Source: Perkinsus olseni (Eukaryota; Perkinsozoa; Perkinsida). Taken from it: a stretch of DNA of 64,000 nt. The position numbers were made by a program, and so were the translations under genes. The DNA is taken from the NCBI GenBank assembly GCA_013115125.1, contig JABANN010000026.1:57163-121162 (forward strand). Reading direction: 5' to 3'. Every line of letters starts with the position of its first letter. Positions within the stretch are counted from its first letter, which is position 1. The notes beneath the pieces were generated by a model that saw only the letters and a list, made by a program, of their open reading frames with translations, ran no database searches and was not told the DNA's origin. Shown here piece after piece: positions 9,821 through 20,155 of the stretch.

Positions 9821-10693
9821 CTAGCCGCCATAGAGAAACCAGGCAGCGATGACAGCAGCTGTTATGTTGATATTATCATACCTGCTGCCAAGGGCTTCAG
9901 CGACAGCGATGACCAGAGAGACCTGACGAGAAGAAAAGTTGTGGAGTGTACGGACTCCGTCAAGGGGCCCACCAAAAGCCTGGGGAGCATAGAGGTCGGA
10001 GTGTGTAGACTGACGAAAGCGACCGTGAAGACAGCCGCAGAGCCTAGGACTGTTTTCTTGCCGATCCACGGAGGATTCAAACTGCAAGACAAATCGCTGA
10101 TAATGGCGAGCTTGGAGGCAGCGGGGTACCTTGGGATGTTGGCCGATGCCCACTTTCCCACAACGGCACCGGCCGGATCAGCGAAGAAGACCGGGGCGAG
10201 CACTGCGATGGGAAGCTCCATGAAGAACCAAAATCTGAATGGATGATAGAGTAAACGAGAATGTTCGGTAGGGCTCACCCGACGACGAGTAGGTAGATGG
10301 TGATGCCAGGATCTTCGTAGGCGCCGAAACGCCAGTTGGGTATGCCCGGTATCAGAGACCAAGTCATGGCGAGGCTTAGGGCAACCACTCCGTAAATATA
10401 GAGTCGATTGACGAACAGGCTGCATGAAAGGAAGGCAGTCCAGTGACGTCAAGAGGGATGGCTGCTTACTGCGGAGTCAGGAAGAGCATCGCGAAGCCGC
10501 TGCCAGCGTGACACAACTTCCTAGCCGCAAACAAGGAGATATGCTTCTCATCGAACTGAAAGAGGAACTCCAGGAGTTGCGCAATGTTTGGTATGATAAC
10601 CTGTAGCATAAGGAGGAAGAGCCCCTCGATTGTCATGATTGCGAGACAGGTGGTCACCGGTAGTTGAATCTCGGGGATGGTAGGCACTTCCAT
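9821..10693 (-). CDS. Phytol/dolichol-kinase-like membrane protein, copy B
   Basis: This is the intact member of the array. Exon 1 starts at the ATG at 10693 (MEVPTIPEIQLP) with a first membrane helix; a 45-nt intron is followed by FDEKHISLFAARKLCHAGSG. Then come NRLYIYGVVALSLAMTW, IPNWRFGAYEDPGITIYLL, and the core motif LAPVFFADPAGAVVGKW, which matches the D-P-x-x-x-x-x-G-R/K nucleotide-site signature of this kinase family. SLNPPWIGKKTVLGSAAVF gives the K-T-x-x-G-S block. A 50-nt intron leads to the last exon, VAEALGSRYDNINIT and the TAG at 9823-9821, matching the family's terminal E-x(n)-D-N. Substrate cannot be told from sequence. The same intron positions occur in copies A and C. Confidence 0.75.
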
Positions 10694-11043
10694 AACAATT
10701 TACGTAATAATAGGGTAAAAACTATCGTCCACAAGACCGAATGAGCGAAGCGTCCGAGCCCTCCCGGTGGGACTGTTGTGACGCCGACGACGTGACGTAG
10801 AGGTGGCCCATCGACCGCGAGCTTCTGGACAGACCATCTCGGGCAAATTTGCGAAGATTTCTAGTGTGGCATAAAGGACTGAGGTCTCCAGTCGCTCCAC
10901 TAGAGTTCCTAGATGAATGATTTCCTGGTGATGCCCCCACTCCGCATGCCGTCTCAGAATGCTCCATGATTCGCAACTGAGAACGCAACAGTGGGAAATA
11001 CACGCCGGGAGAAAACGCGGAATAGTGTACTGGACGGCAACGA

Positions 11044-12775
11044 TCAATCAGCTGGGAAGAGACGCCAGGCACTGATCACCACCAGGGCGATATACAAGTT
11101 GTCGAACTTCCCGCCGAATCCTTCGACAAGCATTGTTGCTAAGGAGGTCTGAGAAAGATACACTAATCCAAAGGTCCCGGGTTCAACCCCAGCGAGTGTG
11201 TTTTCTTATCCAATAATATAATGAAAAGAGCCGTAACTACCCTCGAAGGCGCTAAGAGGCTCGGAAATTCAGATTACCGAGGCGTGATAAGCTGGGCTGA
11301 CTGCACACGGCCCAACCGTGGATGCCTAACGAAGCTAGCAAGGCAGTCCTCCTCGTAGACAACAATTGAAGCGAGAGGCGGGAATAAGGCAAAGTCAGGA
11401 TGACACAAACGATTGCTCTAGTACACCTTAGAAGGGTCGTCGTACCAGGAGTCGCGGTAAGAATGCAAGAGGTCTATAGAGTGTGAGGAAGGTGACGACG
11501 AATACTGCTAGGGATCCTATTACGGTCTTCTTGCCAACCCAGGTTGGGTTATACCTAACAATACTGAGTAGTCACATAGTTGCTGTATATCACGGTAATA
11601 TCAATCATGATGGTTTGACTGTCCTAGCGCTAACCCAAAGACAGTAAGTAACACCCCACCGAAGGAAGCAACTCTGAGTCCTTTGAGAAGGGCTAACAGA
11701 ATTCTCAGCCATGGTACATACTTAGGTAGATTCCTGGAGGCCCACTTGCCAATAACGGCTCCGCTAAGGTCAGCAAAGAATATAGGTGCAAGTACAGCTA
11801 CTGGATACTCCGAATAGAACCAGAACCTGACAACTCATCAACGTAGAAAGACGTCATGTTTCGACGTTATACCACCGATCGGTCGACCAACGGCTTATCC
11901 ACAGGCGGCAACGCCTCCATCAAGGTACGCTAGGGAAGGGCTACTCAGGCGAGCGCCCTCCACAAATCTTAGGTCACTTGGATGTCGTCAATTGCAAAAA
12001 TCCGAGCTTTTCAGCGAGCTCGAATGATTGTTCTTCCAAAACTTCGCAGTCCGATAAAAGAGCAGAGGAATCAACGGCAAAACTCCGGTGGTGAGTCCGG
12101 GATTGGTTGACGATCTCTGAGGGCCCACGAGAGGAGTACTACCCTACAATGATGAGGTAAACTGTGATGCCAATGTCACCAAAGTCGCCAAAACGCCATT
12201 TAGGTAGGGCAGGCACCAACTGCCACGTCATTACTAGTCCAACGATAACCACTGCATACACGTAGAGCCGGCAGAGTAGGTACCTGAGCCAGGCCCCGTC
12301 GCTGAGCAGCTGCTGTGCTGTAGAGGCCTACTGTGGTGGTAAAAAGAGCATCATCAGTCCACTCAGTGAGTGGCACATCTTTCTGGCTGCAAAGTCGGAA
12401 AAGTGCTTAGTATCAAACTGAAAATAGAATCAGTTGATGAAACAGTAGAGCCCATTGGTTGTGAACACTCGCCGAGAGAAGCAAGCATTGATACCAGAAC
12501 TCTCGAGAATATCGTGAGAGTATCATAGTGACCAGCTAGAGGTGTCAGAAAGTGGCCCATTTTATCACTGGGCCTCACGATTGAGTTCATCCAACCACAA
12601 TTGATGAAAAAACGGTCAGAGCAACTAATATGAAAGATTTCGGAAATCCAGCAGCGCTCGAATCTGCACCGCGTCCCGTTAGTACCTGTAATACTAGGAG
12701 GAACAGTCCCTCGGCTGCCATCAAGGCCAGGCATCCTTGCGGTGATAGAAAGGGTTGGGAGAGAGGGGCCATCAT
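11044..12775 (-). CDS. Phytol/dolichol-kinase-like membrane protein, copy C
   Basis: This is the third tandem paralogue. Exons in order: MMAPLSQPFLSPQ with the helix LMAAEGLFLLVLQ (start 12775), FDTKHFSDFAARKMCHSLSG, RLYVYAVVIVGLVMTW with LPKWRFGDFGDIGITVYL, RFWFYSEYPVAVLAPIFFADLSGAVIGKW, YNPTWVGKKTVIGSLAVF, and MLVEGFGGKFDNLYI ending in TGA at 11046-11044. Its introns are longer than those of A and B; the last one holds an orphan T-arm sequence. In the core motif the usual D-P is D-L (FADLSGAVIG), so one conserved residue differs, and activity may be altered. Splice sites between about 11.5 and 11.85 kb are not fixed. Confidence 0.65.
11172..11190 (+). repeat. Orphan tRNA T-arm-like sequence in an intron
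   Basis: AGGTCCCGGGTTCAACCCC resembles the 3' part of tRNA-Pro, without D-arm or anticodon arm. It lies in the last intron of kinase copy C, on the opposite strand. Confidence 0.5.
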
Positions 12776-13692
12776 TGTGAAAAACAAGGTTGAGTAAGGT
12801 GGCTTTCTGCGAAAACTACCAGGGCGTGCGCGATTGACGTTGGAGTATGAAAAAACAAAGTGAGAACGTGGAACAACAGGGAGGAGTCTGAGGGAACAAC
12901 AGCCATGACCTGTGCTCTATATAAGTGGGCTTTCTGATAGAGTTGTCTCTCAATAGTGTCGGTTGCTGTGAAACGGAAAAGTCGGCAGGTAGTGGCATAT
13001 TGATGGTCATCTACTGCACTCTTGAGTGCCCAGCCGCTCATAAAAACGGCTGCGTTTGCTTGACGATCGTCCATCCCTATGTCTGTCTTCCCTTCGACTA
13101 ATCGAATCCCTCCGCAGCAGGGTAGCGAGTCTGGCGTAAGGCGACCGAACCGATGTGTGCATAACCTTTGAGTGGTATCAGGCACGGCCCGCCAACTTGT
13201 ACTTCGAGAGTGGCTCCCTGGCCGATTCTGAGTGGCCCCGGCCGTGTACTGGTCATCATGCGGAAGAGTAGGGTTGATAATGTGACGGCCTACGGAGCAT
13301 CTTCCCTGTTAGGCAACGATGTACCACTGATACCACTCTGGACCGCGGTAATCGTCGTCGTAGGATTCGAGGTGCCGAGCTTGTTATACGGCGGCCTGGA
13401 CCGCTACGACTATCGCCTCCCGAAGATGAAGCCGCCCACGCAGTGACGATCCCTGTGGAGAGGACTTGCAGGGTTAACGAGGATTCTCTGACGAAAGAGT
13501 GCGTCGATGATCTCGCGGATGACAGTGCTATTCTTACACCAAGTAGGAATGGTTATTACTACTGCTCGGTCGAGGTCAAGGGTGGCGGATGTTTCCATAG
13601 AATTACTGCCGATCTTAATTTCACTATTCCACGTATCGTGAAGCTTTTGAAGTTTGTAATAGTCTATTGCAATTCATTCGAGATTGAAGAAT
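12776..13692. other. Region with weak ORFs only
   Basis: A minus-strand frame (13185 to 12772) includes LTLFFHTPTSIAHALVV, which resembles the VSLHTPTSMLPRLLV segment of kinase copy B and may be a relic of a fourth copy. On the plus strand a frame at 13443-13709 reads LTPSRNGYYYCSVEVKGGG, of unknown type. Neither can be supported as a gene. Confidence 0.3.
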
Positions 13693-13765
13693 TCCCGAGG
13701 GTGAATTGAACCTACAACCTGGCGGTGGAGTGTCTAGTGCTCTACCAGCTGAACTATCCGCGGGC
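13693..13765 (-). pseudogene. tRNA-like pseudogene
   Basis: On the minus strand there is a perfect D-arm/A-box (TAGTTCAGCTGGTAGAGCA) and a B-box (TAGGTTCAATTC) at normal spacing. The anticodon stem does not pair, the T-stem is broken after the loop, and the two acceptor strands do not match. It is probably a decayed tRNA copy that could still bind TFIIIC. Confidence 0.6.
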
Positions 13766-14399
13766 TTGTGGTTGTAGGTACTAGCACCGACTCTCCCGTA
13801 TCGAGCAAGGAAGGCAGTTTAAGAACCTCCATGCTGGAGTGCCTCTTGTTCGAGCTCTCATCCTCGTCATCATCCGACTGCGGTGCCGACGAAGTCCTCT
13901 TTGACGGTTTTATATCAGATGATGACACTCACCGTCGAATCGATTAATTACGTCCTCGACTTGTCTGTGATGATGCTACTCGATGATGCAAGGGCCCTGT
14001 TATCACAGTAGCATCATTATCCATTCTCGGAAGAGATGCTGGATATTGATTGAAAAATTATGAGCGATCGTTTGGGCCTTGCTTGTGTAGTAGTTGCCGC
14101 CTGATTACAGGCCTCCCCCGAATTCACTGCCTGGCATTGTGCATATTATATAACCATCTACGTTTCTTGTGTTTGCCAGTTTACAACCGCAACAGTGAAC
14201 ACAATCTCATAGAAACGCAACGTAACGGAAATTGCTCATGCTCATCACTTCTTCGCCTTGGACGTCTTTCGCTCCTTTTTCCCTTCGGCACTCTCATACC
14301 CAGAATTCGCCCGGGCCCATCGGCCGTTCTTTCGGTCCCAAATAACGCTGAACCTGCAGGGTATAAGTCTGTCAGCACGGAAGGTTGTGTTATAATTCC

Positions 14400-15480
14400 T
14401 CACTTGTACTGCCCATCCACGAAGACGCCGTAGAGCCTACCGCGGTCACCATAAGTCATCAAAAACTCCTCTACGGGCTGGCCAGACTTGTACGCGAACT
14501 CCACCCGATTGCCGAAAGCATGGTAGCTGGTCTGTAACCTGTAAAACACCTGGTCGGTCTTCTCATCGATCACTATCGACTCACCTGGGTGGTTTTATGT
14601 TCGTCCCATCAGACTTCATCCGGGAGGCAAGCTTCACTTCACGGCCCTTCATCTTCGTCATGTCCAACAAGCTCAGGTTGTCATCTAACAGCACGTCGTC
14701 ATTTAACCTTGCGGAACACAGTGGCGAGATTTCAGGCGAAAAAACAAGGTTTGCCTGAGATACCGAGCCACGGTGAGCGGTATACCAAAACGAGACTGAG
14801 TGAAACTACATTATCGTTAAGAGACTTGCGTTTGCGAATATTTCAGTAGCGGAGCAAAATCGGTCACCAGGGATCGAGCCTCGATCATCGATGACTATCA
14901 GAGCTCTATGGGGTATGTCCTTGTGAGAATCTCACCATCACTTTCGCCCTTCTTTTCAACCTCCTCATCAGCTTCTCGATCATCCACAAACCGGTCTCTC
15001 GGCGCGTCACAATTCTCCTTATCCGACCAGGACTTCGAACCCTTCTTCGGCCGGACGCCATTCTTCATCAACTCCTGGACAGCGGACACTAGGTCACTCT
15101 TCTCGAAACACAGCTCCGCCTGAAAAGACTCCGACTCCCTCTTCAACAATCACCCAGCCCCTCCCGTGCTGCGTTCACTCCACTGGCGGAACATGAAAAA
15201 GCGCTAAGAAGCATTGTCAACACCGCCAAATGAACACTTCTCCGTCGAGCTTTGAACTTGCTCAACGAATTCACCGCGTAGTTGAGTTGCGATCGCCGCG
15301 ATGATGGATGCGCACCTTGCTGCCCATGCCGCTGTCCTCCAACCACTGTTTGAGCTGGGTGGCCGACCACGAGGAGACCGCTCCGAGCTCCTCTGCTGTT
15401 GCTGCGGGCCCTGAGGCTGTCCCGTCGGTAGCATCTACTTTTGGACCAATTTTGCGGCGCGTAAAGTTGACGGAAACTCA
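14400..15480 (-). CDS. Protein with ARMET-C/SAP-like domain
   Basis: Exons on the minus strand join to a compact helix-loop-helix module: SSWSATQLKQWLEDSGMGSK, then across an intron of about 190 nt (acceptor TTTTCAG) AELCFEKSDLVSAVQELM. The pattern LKxWLxxxGxxxxxCxEKxDLVxxV is that of the SAP-like module found in MANF-type and other eukaryotic proteins. An acidic/basic linker follows (KSWSDKENCD to EEVEKKGESDGE). Downstream exons read DDNLSLLDMTKMKGREVKLA and, at the C-terminus, TDQVFYRLQTSYHAFG, EFAYKSGQPVEEFL and YGDRGRLYGVFVDGQYK before a TGA at 14402-14400. The C-terminal fold is not recognised. The first exon is unresolved, and one join (about 14.58 kb) does not keep phase in my reading. 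Confidence 0.5.
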
Positions 15481-15556
15481 CCGCTTTCCCCAGTGGCGGC
15501 GGGGCCTGCTCGGTTGGGAAGGCTCAGTTTCATATCAGACAAGATCTCGTATCTGG

Positions 15557-15811
15557 ATGAAGATGCTGTTTGACAGTTACACGGGATTGTTAAGGTCGTC
15601 ATTGCCAGGTACACATCATCCCGAATCCGCGGTACTGCGATGCGAGCTCCAACAGCATCACTTAATCCGGTACGTCGGAACCGTGACTATCGTTGTGGAG
15701 TCAGTGGAGGATCATCACTCTAATATTTCCATCGAGGTTGGAGGTACATCTAATGCGATACACGAGCAGGATGTGCGAGAAATTCGGTATACAAAAAGGC
15801 GCGCTACTTAG
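15557..15811 (+). CDS. Small hypothetical ORF
   Basis: An 84-codon frame, MKMLFDSYTGLL to RRAT, contains a beta-rich stretch (HLIRYVGTVTIVVESVEDHH). It lies on the plus strand in an otherwise minus-strand block. There is no recognisable domain, and it may be chance. Confidence 0.2.
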   Translation: MKMLFDSYTGLLRSSLPGTHHPESAVLRCELQQHHLIRYVGTVTIVVESVEDHHSNISIEVGGTSNAIHEQDVREIRYTKRRAT

Positions 15812-16056
15812 CAGGACGACTTATGCTACGATGGCACCATCCGACCCCGTCCTTGCTCACCGATGTTTCCGGTCGTTGAAGACGAACCAAGGCTCTGAAC
15901 TCTTAGTCAGATCAAAGGCATTGGCGCACTCAGGATCATCCAGGAAGGCATAGCACAAGTTAGTGTCTCTTAGTTGAGAATGCAGCTTCCAGTCGTTAAA
16001 CCTTCCAGTCACAAAGGGTGAGCACACAAGACGACGGAAGCTCTAGCGATTCGCTA

Positions 16057-16079
16057 CACTCCGGCGGCCTGCCGGAGTG
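16057..16079. repeat. Perfect 9-bp hairpin
   Basis: CACTCCGGC and GCCGGAGTG flank a 5-nt loop (GGCCT). It is intergenic, between the SAP-like gene and the J-protein gene. Confidence 0.6.
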
Positions 16080-16231
16080 ACATCAGCAACTACGAGGCGT
16101 TCCATCACAACACTAAGGCAACTACGGTATCATCATCATCGGGACCCGAGGAGCCCGCCACACGACGCTTATGATGAGCGAGACGCATCAAGGGCCCAGG
16201 TTCATTCACGTTGATTCTGAACTACGGACGA

Positions 16232-16253
16232 GATCCCGTCCACGGACGGGATC
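16232..16253. repeat. Perfect 10-bp palindrome
   Basis: GATCCCGTCC and GGACGGGATC are separated by two bases. It lies about 150 bases from another perfect hairpin in the same intergenic space. It could be a terminator, a protein-binding palindrome or the tip of a small inverted-repeat element. Confidence 0.6.
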
Positions 16254-16829
16254 AACTAATTCCCTCATTCCACTAAACAATACATAACTCATACTTCGAG
16301 TACCCCATACTGAGTGGAGCGAAGCTCGAAGTGACCCACCTCTCAGAATAGTAGAGGAACACTGGCCATCGCTCATTGCCCGACATCCTCCTGTACGCCG
16401 GTCGGCCATTGAAAATACCAATACGTTTATATGTACCTTCCAGGACAGCATCGATGAGTCATAAACTCAGCCTAGCAATTTCTACCATTTAACAGCCCAG
16501 AGTGATAGGTGTGCGAGGTGGAAATGTCCACTATGGAATGCCCTGCTGTGGCCTTGGGCTTGCGGTCTCGAGGGTTCATATTCTGAACAAGAAAGACGGA
16601 GCTCCAGGCAGATCAGTTCAGGGCTGAGCAAGGTTGAATGAGGATTTGCTGGGCCGAGCCACCCGAAGAGAGGCTCATCAGTGATGAGTCATCACCTCAT
16701 CTGTATAAGGCCTAGCATGAGCCCTCCTGGCGTTTTCTCTTTCCCTTCTCCGCTCCTTAGGGCTGTTGTTTCTACGTCGCTCGAAGCTGACCGCAATGCT
16801 GCTGACGACCAAGATAGTGCTAGGAGCGC

Positions 16830-17900
16830 TCACATGCGTTCCTCGTCACTCTCATCGAAGTATTCCTCCTCCTCGTCAGTGTCAGACTGGTTCTGGGCCC
16901 ACCGACTGTTGCCCTGTCTCCGCTGGGTCCTCTCAAACCTGCTAATGGTCGTCACACAAAGTGCTTCACAAGGAATCATTTCCCACTCACGAACCGTTGG
17001 TAAATGATAATATATCCGATTGTGATTGTGTACGGATACCTGTCCCCTAGCGCTATCAGCATTTGTTCCTTCTGTTTTCATTAAGATTAGGCTTCTATTG
17101 GTACCACTCATGCCGAATTCGAGTATTAACACCGATACTTCGCGAAGTTGGACGGGGCTAGCCTTCCCTCGGACAGGCTCGTCAAACTTCATCTTACGGA
17201 AGCAAAGGGAGACCGAACGTCTTACTTGCTCCACGCCTTTTCAAACTCTCGCTCATCAAAGGCAAAGTCCTCCCCCTTGGGCCGGCCAGATGACCACCAC
17301 CACGTAGCTCCTCCGAAACCGCCGGAGCCGAAACCACCACCACTGTTAGGATAGGAGTACGAGGATGAAGATGACGATGCCGACCTGACGCGACATGAAT
17401 CAGCACTGGCGCAGGAAAATTGTAGCCCATCCTTGAGAAGCGCGAGACTTCAACAACCTCAGTGAGAGAAAAGCTTGACCGAATGGACCATCTCAAACAA
17501 TCGGCAATCCCGAGTCTGTCTCCCGTGAACATCTCCGAACCCACGATGTGCCATTAGTAGATTTTGGACCACCGCCGTCCTTCTTCTCTTTGTTTATTCG
17601 CTCATACGCCTGCTGGACCTGAGCTCGGCCATCATCTCAACCTCTTCACAACAACAGACCGGCTACCCTCACGAACTTGTCATGATCCCCACCAGCGTCC
17701 GGATGGTGCTGCTTCACCGCCTTCAAATACGCTTCTCTGACCTCCTTGTCGGAGGAGTGGCGATGGACTCCCAACTCGGCGTAGCTGTCGAATCTAGGAG
17801 CAGCACTGAAGTGCCGTCGGATAGCGGCGGAGTTCCGCAGGTGAGAGGAGGAGGACGTGCACTGTCGGCCTAGTGCAGCACAACCATAAACAGGTAACAT
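16830..17900 (-). CDS. DnaJ-domain protein, probably mitochondrial
   Basis: J-proteins recruit and stimulate Hsp70. The N-terminal exon (start ATG at 17900) has a basic, Ser/Ala-rich presequence ending in IRRHFSAAPRFDSY, typical of mitochondrial import, and then the J-domain: YAELGVHRHSSDKEVREAYL, KAVKQHHPDAGGD with the HPD catalytic triplet, DKFVR. After an intron the domain closes with QAYERINKEKKDGGG. Later exons give a Gly/Trp stretch (GGFGGATWWWSS), GEDFAFDEREFEKAW, and a C-terminal part with REWEMIPCEALCVTTISRFE and an acidic end (DTDEEEEYFDESDEER) before TGA at 16832-16830. No zinc-finger (type I) repeats are seen, so it is a type III J-protein. Splices between 16.98 and 17.25 kb are approximate. 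Confidence 0.65.
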
Positions 17901-18517
17901 CCAAAAAAATTCGAAACACACTGACGCTTTATAATCTACAGACTGCGCTGAGTGATTGTTTTAACAGGCAAGGCTGCGACCAGACAAAGCGACATAGCAG
18001 CCGCGGTTCCACCGGAATAAGAGCAATCCTTCAACCCGTGGTACGCGGGAGAATTTTACCATCACACAACCCGGATACTTGCGCTCTCCGATTGATTTCC
18101 CATTCTAGACTATGATACCCTTCAGGTAAGCTATGGCGAGAGTGTTGTCAGAGGTGTATTCATTTGAGTCTACTTCTCTCGTCGCTCATGGCGCCATGGC
18201 TAGCTCAACCAGTAACACAGCTGACACACGTTAGTCGACCCTATTGGCAACAACTCGACCCCAGTACCGGAAAGAGAGCGTTTGGAACGCCAGACTCCAG
18301 GGTATCATCCTGTGACCCTCATGTGAGTGCTGCTACAACTACAAGAGATTACGGTCTAATTTCCTCAACAACCACTTCACAAAATTCGGACAGCGTCGCT
18401 TGGTCTTGACAAAACGTCCGGGACTTGATATACGGTGACTCCATAGGGAGCTTCGTTGTGGAGCCGCTTGAGGCAGTCCAAAAATTAATCAGCAAAAACT
18501 GATGTCAATCCACAAGC
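17901..18517. other. No gene recognised
   Basis: A plus-strand frame at 18164-18409 begins with a signal-peptide-like run (MSLLLSSLMAPWLAQPV) and is Ser/Thr-rich, but has nothing else to support it. Confidence 0.25.
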
Positions 18518-18978
18518 TCATACGAATGACCACGGCCTCGCAGCGGCTGGTCGTCGCACTCCGACACTGTGCCGACACAACGGACACGACCCGTCTTTCT
18601 TCAGCCAGGCCGCGATGCAGTCGTGATGATACATGTGACCGCACCTCAGCCTGGCAACCCAGGCCTTCGGGAACTCATCGCTCATCGTAGCGTAACCCTC
18701 AAGGCAGATAGCACACTCGAGGTCTGTGCTACTCTGAACAGGGGGTGGCGGGTGAGTGAAGAATTCCGAAATGTACATAAGAAATGATGATGACATGACA
18801 GGAGAATGGGGATGAAGCAAAGCACTGAGGCGTGCGTACTCACTTCTGGCGAGGTATGTGACCGCAGATGCTCCATCATGTCCGGTAGCACTTTGCTGAC
18901 TGAGCTGATGGAGCCCTGAAGTGAGGACCATACGGTCATACCGGCGATCATACCCATGCGGCAGCCTAGCTTAGTCAT
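18518..18978 (-). CDS. RING-H2 finger protein (putative E3 ubiquitin ligase)
   Basis: The first exon encodes MTKLGCRMGMIAGMTVWSS, a short hydrophobic segment, and MMEHLRSHTSPE. A 109-nt-class intron (GTGAGT to TTCAG) joins SPE to SSTDLECAICLEGY. The RING-H2 follows: C-x2-C (CAIC), RCGHMYHHDC and SCPLCR, giving the C3H2C3 order of ligands. RING-H2 proteins select E2 enzymes and ubiquitinate targets; the hydrophobic N-terminus hints at membrane association. The stop is at 18520-18518. I chose the Met at 18978 over the upstream Met at 19035 because the latter would overlap the end of the next gene. Confidence 0.75.
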
Positions 18979-19004
18979 GCTAGTAGTTCTTGTCCTAGGA
19001 TGCA

Positions 19005-19653
19005 CTACTCGTGTCGATCCACTGACACTGGCCATAAGCCGTCAATATTCTCTTCATACACAACAACCCCATCAGCCCTCCACTCGAATTCACAGTCCAG
19101 CTTCCACAGCATTCTTCTACGAACACAACCACGAACCCGAGCCGATGAGAGTTCTGCTTGGCTGGGCCGTTACGGAGAATGGAGCGCTGCACAGATCCCT
19201 GTCGAGTCGGCGAACACTGTACGCGCGTAAGTAGCGACCAATAGCGACCCTCCAACTCACCATAACTTCCACCCCGCTAGTCTGTGTAGAATCAGTACCA
19301 GTCGGCGACAACCCAGCCTGAAGCACATAACCATCAATGGATCCCTCGAATAATATCTTTATATTAGCGACGACGAAGGGTCGGAGTTGCTGCTTGCGAA
19401 AATGAGGTCCCAGGTTCGATCCCCGCAAGCGCTGTGGAATGCCATTCCCGCTCCTCCGGCCGCCCACCTCCAAGTCTGTGATGACGGGGTTCACCTCCGC
19501 GTAGCGTCTCGCTGAGGGAGCTGCAGGACTGCCTGCATGTGTCACTTCTCCTGAAAGGAAGGCTAGGTGCTCAACTTGCGATGATGGTGATGTAATGACA
19601 TACGTCAGAATGACCAGCGCGTTCAATGCACCGAGGCGAGACGCTATGCACAA
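19005..19653 (-). CDS. Hypothetical secreted protein
   Basis: The first exon starts at 19653 with MCIASRLGALNALVILTYVI, a good signal peptide, followed by a Ser/Ala-rich linker. After an intron that holds a tRNA-like remnant comes NIKILFEGSIDGYVLQAGLS. A last exon reads LDCEFEWRADGVVVYEENID and ends DRHE before TAG at 19007-19005. The chain of small beta-rich exons after a signal peptide suggests a small exported protein. The splice joins are inferred and the family is not recognised. Confidence 0.4.
19392..19430 (+). repeat. Minimal tRNA-like element: 7-bp stem enclosing a T-arm
   Basis: GCTTGCG and CGCAAGC enclose AGGTCCCAGGTTCGATCCCC. It looks like a tRNA reduced to acceptor stem and T-arm, with D-arm and anticodon arm missing. 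It lies in an intron of the hypothetical secreted gene, on the opposite strand. Confidence 0.55.
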
Positions 19654-20155
19654 ACAGTCCGGAGGCGGTAACCGAAGCGAGATGGCGCTTCGTCACAGCG
19701 CTGTCATGATCTCACCCATTCTGAGGTTGAGTGCCGGCACCCGCCGGCCGCTCCCTCCACGTGCCTTTCGGCCCTTGAAAAAGATAACGGCTGCAAGGAT
19801 TACCCCAACAGGGATCAATAATACTAAGTATATCGCTGGAGAAATCATTAAAGGGTATACCTAATCGAGTACCGCATTTTAGCCTAAAGTTTTTAGGGAA
19901 CTCCCGTCGGTTGATAAAGTTGTGGCAGAATATCACCCACCAATGCTGATCAGGCTTCCTCTCCCGCATTTCGGTATCGGGAATTATAGATCATTTTTCA
20001 ATGCTTCTGCGGTTGAAAATTCCGATGGACGAATCTTCACGCTGGACCAAACCCTGGGGATTCTCAGTCCTCACAAGTACCCTCCATCCTCATTAATCAA
20101 CAACAAAAACTGCCTTCTTTCTTTACGTGAAAACGTACACTGCGGAAAGTACCAG

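Noticed and set aside
12772-13185. 137-codon minus-strand frame as an independent gene
   Set aside because: It has only a faint similarity to a kinase-array segment, and overlaps the start of kinase copy C by four bases.
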